DNA of 64,000 bases from Gammaproteobacteria bacterium. Its GTDB lineage: Bacteria; Pseudomonadota; Gammaproteobacteria; Arenicellales; Poriferihabitantaceae. The stretch is taken from positions 28,389 through 92,388 of the forward strand of contig JAUILZ010000007.1 of NCBI GenBank assembly GCA_030432755.1, in the 5' to 3' direction. Positions within the stretch are counted from its first letter, which is position 1. Every line of letters begins with the position of its first letter. The position numbers were made by a program, and so were the translations under genes. Of the stretch, positions 60,723 to 64,000 are shown piece after piece. The notes under the pieces are model-generated. The model saw only the letters and a program-made list of their open reading frames with translations. It was not told where the DNA came from and did no database searches.

Positions 60723-61693
60723 GCACCATTCTCGTTACCGGCGGCGCCGGCTACATCGGTTCCCATGCCTGCAAGGCACTCGCCGCGGCGGGTCATGAGC
60801 CGGTCACCTACGACAACCTGTCGCGTGGACACCCGGAAGCAGTTCGGTGGGGACCCCTGGAAACCGGCGACCTTCTGGACCGCAGCCGCCTCGATGCAGT
60901 GCTGCGTAGATATCGACCGCGCGCGGTCATGCATTTCGCCGCATTCGCCTACGTCGGCGAATCGGTGCGCGATCCCGGGCTCTACTGGCGCAACAACGTC
61001 GGCGGCAGCCTGACCCTGCTGGAGGCGATGCACGCCGCAGGCATGGAGCGGCTGGTGTTCTCCAGCACCTGTGCCGTGTATGGCGAGCCGCCGGCGATGC
61101 CGATCACGGAGTCCATGCCCCTGGCACCGGTCAATCCCTACGGCGTCACCAAGCGGGTGGTGGAGCAGATGATCTCGGACTGCGCCCACGCCCATGGTCT
61201 GCGCGCCATCGCGCTGCGCTACTTCAATGCAGCGGGCGCCGACCCGGAAGGCGAAACCGGTGAGCATCACGAGCCCGAGACGCATCTCCTGCCGCTGGTG
61301 CTCGAGGCCATCCGCGACCCTTCGAGACCGGTCACGGTGTTCGGCCGGGACTATCCCACCCCGGACGGCAGCTGCGTGCGCGACTACATCCATGTCACCG
61401 ACCTGGCGCGCGCACACGTGCTGGCGCTGGACGCGCTGGAAGGGGGCACGGGATTCGCCGCCTGCAACCTCGGTACCGGCCGCGGTCACTCGGTGCTGGA
61501 GGTGATTGAGGCCGCGCGCCGGGTGACGGGCAAACCTCCCGCGGTGAGGGACGGCGAGCGCAGGCCGGGGGATCCGCCGCGACTCGTGGCCGACACCGGC
61601 AGCGCCAGGGAACGGCTCGGTTGGCGACCTGAGTATCCCGCCGTCGACGACATGATCGCTCATGCCTGGGCGTGGCTGAACCGCCAGGCTTGA
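60719..61693 (+). CDS. galE: UDP-glucose 4-epimerase
   Basis: 324 residues. NAD motif GGAGYIGSHACKAL, the catalytic SSTCAVYG and Tyr in NPYGVTK, and substrate region RDYIHVTDLARAH. Provides UDP-galactose for the adjoining glycosyltransferases. Confidence 0.95.
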   Translation: MSTILVTGGAGYIGSHACKALAAAGHEPVTYDNLSRGHPEAVRWGPLETGDLLDRSRLDAVLRRYRPRAVMHFAAFAYVGESVRDPGLYWRNNVGGSLTLLEAMHAAGMERLVFSSTCAVYGEPPAMPITESMPLAPVNPYGVTKRVVEQMISDCAHAHGLRAIALRYFNAAGADPEGETGEHHEPETHLLPLVLEAIRDPSRPVTVFGRDYPTPDGSCVRDYIHVTDLARAHVLALDALEGGTGFAACNLGTGRGHSVLEVIEAARRVTGKPPAVRDGERRPGDPPRLVADTGSARERLGWRPEYPAVDDMIAHAWAWLNRQA

Positions 61694-61698
61694 CGCGA

Positions 61699-61721
61699 CG
61701 CGACGGAATGCAACCGTCGCG
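61699..61721. terminator. hairpin between convergent galE and pfp
   Basis: Perfect 8-bp stem CGCGACGG / CCGTCGCG with loop AATGCAA, 5 nt after the galE stop and 10 nt from the pfp stop. No T-run. Confidence 0.5.
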
Positions 61722-61730
61722 CCGGTGGAA

Positions 61731-63005
61731 TCAGACCTTGAACCCCGTGGCGAGCTTCTTTTTCACCGGCATGTTCCTTAACCTGACGTAATCCGGCATG
61801 CCGTTGCGATAGGGGGGATAGTCCTCGCCCAGGATGAGGGGCTCCAGATAGGTGCGGCAGCGTGCGGTGATGCCGAAGCCGTCCTTGCTGATGAAATTCG
61901 CGGGCATCATCTTCTCCACGTTGGCCACGCGGCCGAGGGGGGCGGCGCCGATCTTCCAGCGGTAGGGCTTGTTGCTCACCCGCCGGATCGTGGGCATGAC
62001 CGCATTCCTGCCTGCGAGTGCGAGGTTCACCGCGGCCTCGCCCAGCGCCCAGGCCTGCTCGACGTCGGTCTTCGAGGCGATATGGCGCGCTGCGCGCTGC
62101 ATGTAATCCGCGACGCCCCAGTGATACTTGAAGCCGAGATCCTCCTTGATCATGTTCGCGATCACCGGCGCCACGCCGCCGAGCTGGGCATGGCCGAAGG
62201 CGTCCACGAGACCCTGGTCGGAGAGGAACTTGCCCTCCCGGTCGCGCACGCCCTCGGACACCACCACCGAGACGTAGCCGTACTCGCGCACCTTGCGCTT
62301 CACCGCCGCCATGAAGCGGCGCCGGTTGAAAGGCACCTCGGGAAACAGGATCAGGATCGGCAGATCGGTATCGGCGTCCGCCGCGAGTCCACCGGCGGCA
62401 GCGATCCAGCCAGCGTGCCGGCCCATGACTTCGAGCACGAACACTCTGGTCGAGGTGCGGCACATCGAGGCGACGTCGAAGCTGGCCTCGCGGGTGGACA
62501 CCGCGATGTACTTCGCCACCGAGCCGAAGCCGGGGCAGTTGTCGGTGACCGGCAGGTCGTTGTCCACGGTCTTCGGAATATGGATCGCCTGGATCGGGAA
62601 TCCCAGTTGCTTCGACAGCTGCGAGATCTTGAGGCAGGTATCGGCGGAGTCGCCGCCGCCGTTGTAGAAGAAATAGCCGATATCATGGGCGCTGAACACC
62701 GCCATCAGGCGCTCGTACTCGCGCCGGTTCTCCTCCAGGCTCTTCAGCTTGTAGCGGCAGGAGCCGAAGGCGCCGGACGGGGTGTGGCGCAGCTTGCGGA
62801 TATTGCGGATGGGCTCCTTCGAGGTGTCGATCAGGTCCTCCGTGAGGGCGCCGATGATGCCGTCGCGGCCGGCGTAGACCCTGCCGATCCCGCCCTTGTT
62901 GGCGCGCGCGGTCTCGATGAGGCCGGCGGCCGAGGCGTTGATCACCGCGGTGACGCCGCCCGACTGGGCGTAGAAGGCATTTCTGGGCTTGTTCTTGCTG
63001 CTCAT
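61731..63005 (-). CDS. pfp: pyrophosphate-dependent 6-phosphofructokinase
   Basis: 424 residues. PPi specificity is indicated by GGGDS (116-120) and PKTVDND (144-150) with the Lys, unlike the ATP-dependent enzyme's Gly and different loop. Also MGRHAGW (194-200). Reversible step between fructose 6-phosphate and 1,6-bisphosphate. I start at ATG 63005 (MSSKNKPRNA). Confidence 0.95.
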   Translation of the reverse strand: MSSKNKPRNAFYAQSGGVTAVINASAAGLIETARANKGGIGRVYAGRDGIIGALTEDLIDTSKEPIRNIRKLRHTPSGAFGSCRYKLKSLEENRREYERLMAVFSAHDIGYFFYNGGGDSADTCLKISQLSKQLGFPIQAIHIPKTVDNDLPVTDNCPGFGSVAKYIAVSTREASFDVASMCRTSTRVFVLEVMGRHAGWIAAAGGLAADADTDLPILILFPEVPFNRRRFMAAVKRKVREYGYVSVVVSEGVRDREGKFLSDQGLVDAFGHAQLGGVAPVIANMIKEDLGFKYHWGVADYMQRAARHIASKTDVEQAWALGEAAVNLALAGRNAVMPTIRRVSNKPYRWKIGAAPLGRVANVEKMMPANFISKDGFGITARCRTYLEPLILGEDYPPYRNGMPDYVRLRNMPVKKKLATGFKV

Positions 63006-63217
63006 GCTGGGTCTCTGAAATGGAATCTGGTCTGCCTGGCGGAGCCTCGCGCGGCGTGGCAGTCGTTGCCCGCGACCGGTCGCGGAGCCCGTCCCCGCAG
63101 GTCTCCAGCGGACCGCCGGCGACCGCGGCGCGGGGGTTATTCTACCCGCCAGCGGGGCCGCGGCCGAAGCGCGTGCGGAGATCACTCCGCGACGCCCGGC
63201 CAGGGGCGCGTTTTGCC

Positions 63218-63246
63218 TTGAAATTTCAACCTAAACAGGGTAGATT
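63218..63246 (+). promoter_or_regulatory. sigma-70 promoter for rpmH-rnpA-yidD
   Basis: TTGAAA (63218-63223), 17-nt spacer, TAGATT (63241-63246). Expected start ~63253 with a leader of about 27 nt. Confidence 0.7.
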
Positions 63247-63279
63247 CCGCAGCCCTTTGAACGTCCCCGACTCGTCGTC

Positions 63280-63414
63280 ATGAAGCGCACATTTCAACCC
63301 AGCGTCATCAAACGCAAGCGGACCCATGGTTTCCGCGCCCGCATGAAAACCCGTGGCGGCCGGGCGGTGATCAACGCGCGCCGCGCGAAGGGCCGGGCCA
63401 GGCTGAGCGCCTAG
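63280..63414 (+). CDS. rpmH: ribosomal protein bL34
   Basis: 44 residues with the typical opening [18 protein letters not shown] and the C-terminal [11 protein letters not shown]. Short basic large-subunit protein. In most relatives dnaA is the divergent neighbour; here pfp is. Confidence 0.98.
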   Translation: MKRTFQPSVIKRKRTHGFRARMKTRGGRAVINARRAKGRARLSA

Positions 63415-63485
63415 GCCCGCCGCCGTTTCCGCTGCCGCCTCACCGCGACGGTTCCAGACCCGGTTCCGCGGCAGCTCCGCAGGCG

Positions 63486-63836
63486 ATGGCGGATTTCAGG
63501 CGCCATCACCGCATCGTTTCCGGCGGTCACTACCGCTCGGTATTCGACCACAGGAGCCGCGTTGGCGGCCGTTTCTTCGTCTTCCACCAGCTACCCAATG
63601 ATGCCGGCACGCACCGCCTTGGACTCGCGGTCTCCCGTAAGGTCAGCAAGCGGGCGGTGGATCGCAATCGGATCAAGCGCCAGGTGCGCGAATCCTTTCG
63701 CGGTTTCCGCGCGGACTTGCAAGAGGCCGGGATCCGGGGGGTGGACGTGGTAGTGGTGGCGAAGCCCAACGCACGCGCCGCCGGCAACGACGAGTTACGC
63801 CGCGACCTCGAGCGGCTCTGGCGCCGGCTGGGCTGA
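63486..63836 (+). CDS. rnpA: ribonuclease P protein component
   Basis: 116 residues. The RNA-binding signature AVSRKVSKRAVDRNRIKRQVRESFR is complete; N-terminal aromatic groove and basic surface as usual. ATG 63486 lies 71 bp after rpmH; its stop overlaps the yidD ATG by one base. Confidence 0.96.
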   Translation: MADFRRHHRIVSGGHYRSVFDHRSRVGGRFFVFHQLPNDAGTHRLGLAVSRKVSKRAVDRNRIKRQVRESFRGFRADLQEAGIRGVDVVVVAKPNARAAGNDELRRDLERLWRRLG

Positions 63837-64000
63837 TGAGACGCATCCTGGTCTGGCTGATCCGCGGCTACAAGCTGCTCCTCAGTCCCTTCCTCGGGCA
63901 GAACTGCCGCTTCCACCCGGGCTGCGCCAACTACGCCATGGAGGCCATCGAACTGCACGGCTCACTGCGCGGCGGCTGGTATGCCCTGCGTCGTGTCCTG
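63836..64000 (+). CDS. yidD: membrane protein insertion efficiency factor YidD (3' partial)
   Basis: First 55 residues; the window ends inside the gene. IRGYKLLLSPFLGQNCRFHPGCANYAMEAIELHG matches YidD, with the Cys-rich box in the form CRFHPGC. Next genes would be yidC and mnmE. Confidence 0.93.
   Translation, partial: MRRILVWLIRGYKLLLSPFLGQNCRFHPGCANYAMEAIELHGSLRGGWYALRRVL

Noticed and set aside
63006..63279. chromosomal origin oriC
   Set aside because: No DnaA-box-like clusters or AT-rich unwinding region visible, and dnaA is not adjacent.

Overview
The window is 64 kb of GC-rich chromosomal DNA, densely coding, with the conserved gene neighbourhoods of a gammaproteobacterium: mrcA-pilMNOPQ-aroK-aroB-gltBD-hemE, kdsD-lptCAB-rpoN-hpf-ptsN, gpsA-secB-yibN-envC-ctpA, dapF-DUF484-xerC and rpmH-rnpA-yidD. 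An HPr kinase gene next to ptsN/rapZ, a membrane pyrophosphatase, a PPi-dependent phosphofructokinase and a Blh-type sulfur dioxygenase fit a Chromatiales/Ectothiorhodospira-like or similar environmental lineage. That placement is inference; no 16S or other decisive marker lies in the window.

Layout. 1-2.6 kb: end of hslU, a PlsC-like acyltransferase and rpoH. The rpoH leader carries a textbook sigma-E promoter whose -10 lies inside a perfect CIRCE (HrcA) operator. 2.6-6.6 kb: a sulfur dioxygenase (minus strand), then a Tat-linked two-subunit FAD dehydrogenase and an unrecognised Tat protein. 6.6-16.4 kb: mrcA divergent from the type IV pilus operon pilMNOPQ, then aroK and aroB. 16.4-24.3 kb: glutamate synthase gltBD, hemE, a cluster of three hairpin repeats and a DUF1244 gene. 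24.4-34.3 kb: one long plus-strand block for KDO/LPS transport (kdsD, lptC, lptA, lptB), sigma-54 and nitrogen/regulatory PTS (rpoN, hpf, ptsN, hprK, rapZ, ptsH, ptsI) and dgkA. 34.26-34.52 kb: a MITE-like element whose left end supplies the dgkA stop codon. 34.5-39.0 kb (minus strand): purM, purN, DUF3108, GNAT and a YadGH-type ABC exporter. 39.2-42 kb: CDP-alcohol phosphotransferase and hda; wrbA-like and argF on the minus strand. 42.1-45.5 kb: envelope glycan genes (two TIGR0428x proteins, a lipid A acyltransferase, a heptosyltransferase). 45.5-50 kb: LysR regulator, a candidate 30-residue membrane peptide plus DUF1127, hemJ, trmL, gpsA, secB and yibN. 50.1-55.8 kb: envC, ctpA, a small membrane protein, dapF, DUF484 and xerC. 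55.8-63 kb: ppa, hppA, two glycosyltransferases, galE and pfp. 63.2-64 kb: rpmH, rnpA and the start of yidD.

Themes. Envelope biogenesis dominates: PBP1a, pili, LPS export, lipid A acylation, core sugars, EnvC and CtpA. Relative to well-known relatives, several usual members are missing from otherwise conserved blocks: kdsC, damX, gpmI, grxC, an EIIA-Man gene, and dnaA beside rpmH. LptC is also short at its C-terminus. The most unusual signals are the superimposed sigma-E/CIRCE control of rpoH, the dehydrogenase with a glucose-dehydrogenase-like cysteine motif but no cytochrome, the ppa-hppA-pfp pyrophosphate block, the hairpin cluster, the MITE and an intrinsic terminator in the argF leader. 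I saw no CRISPR array, prophage, tRNA or rRNA, and no intergenic stretch longer than about 300 bases.
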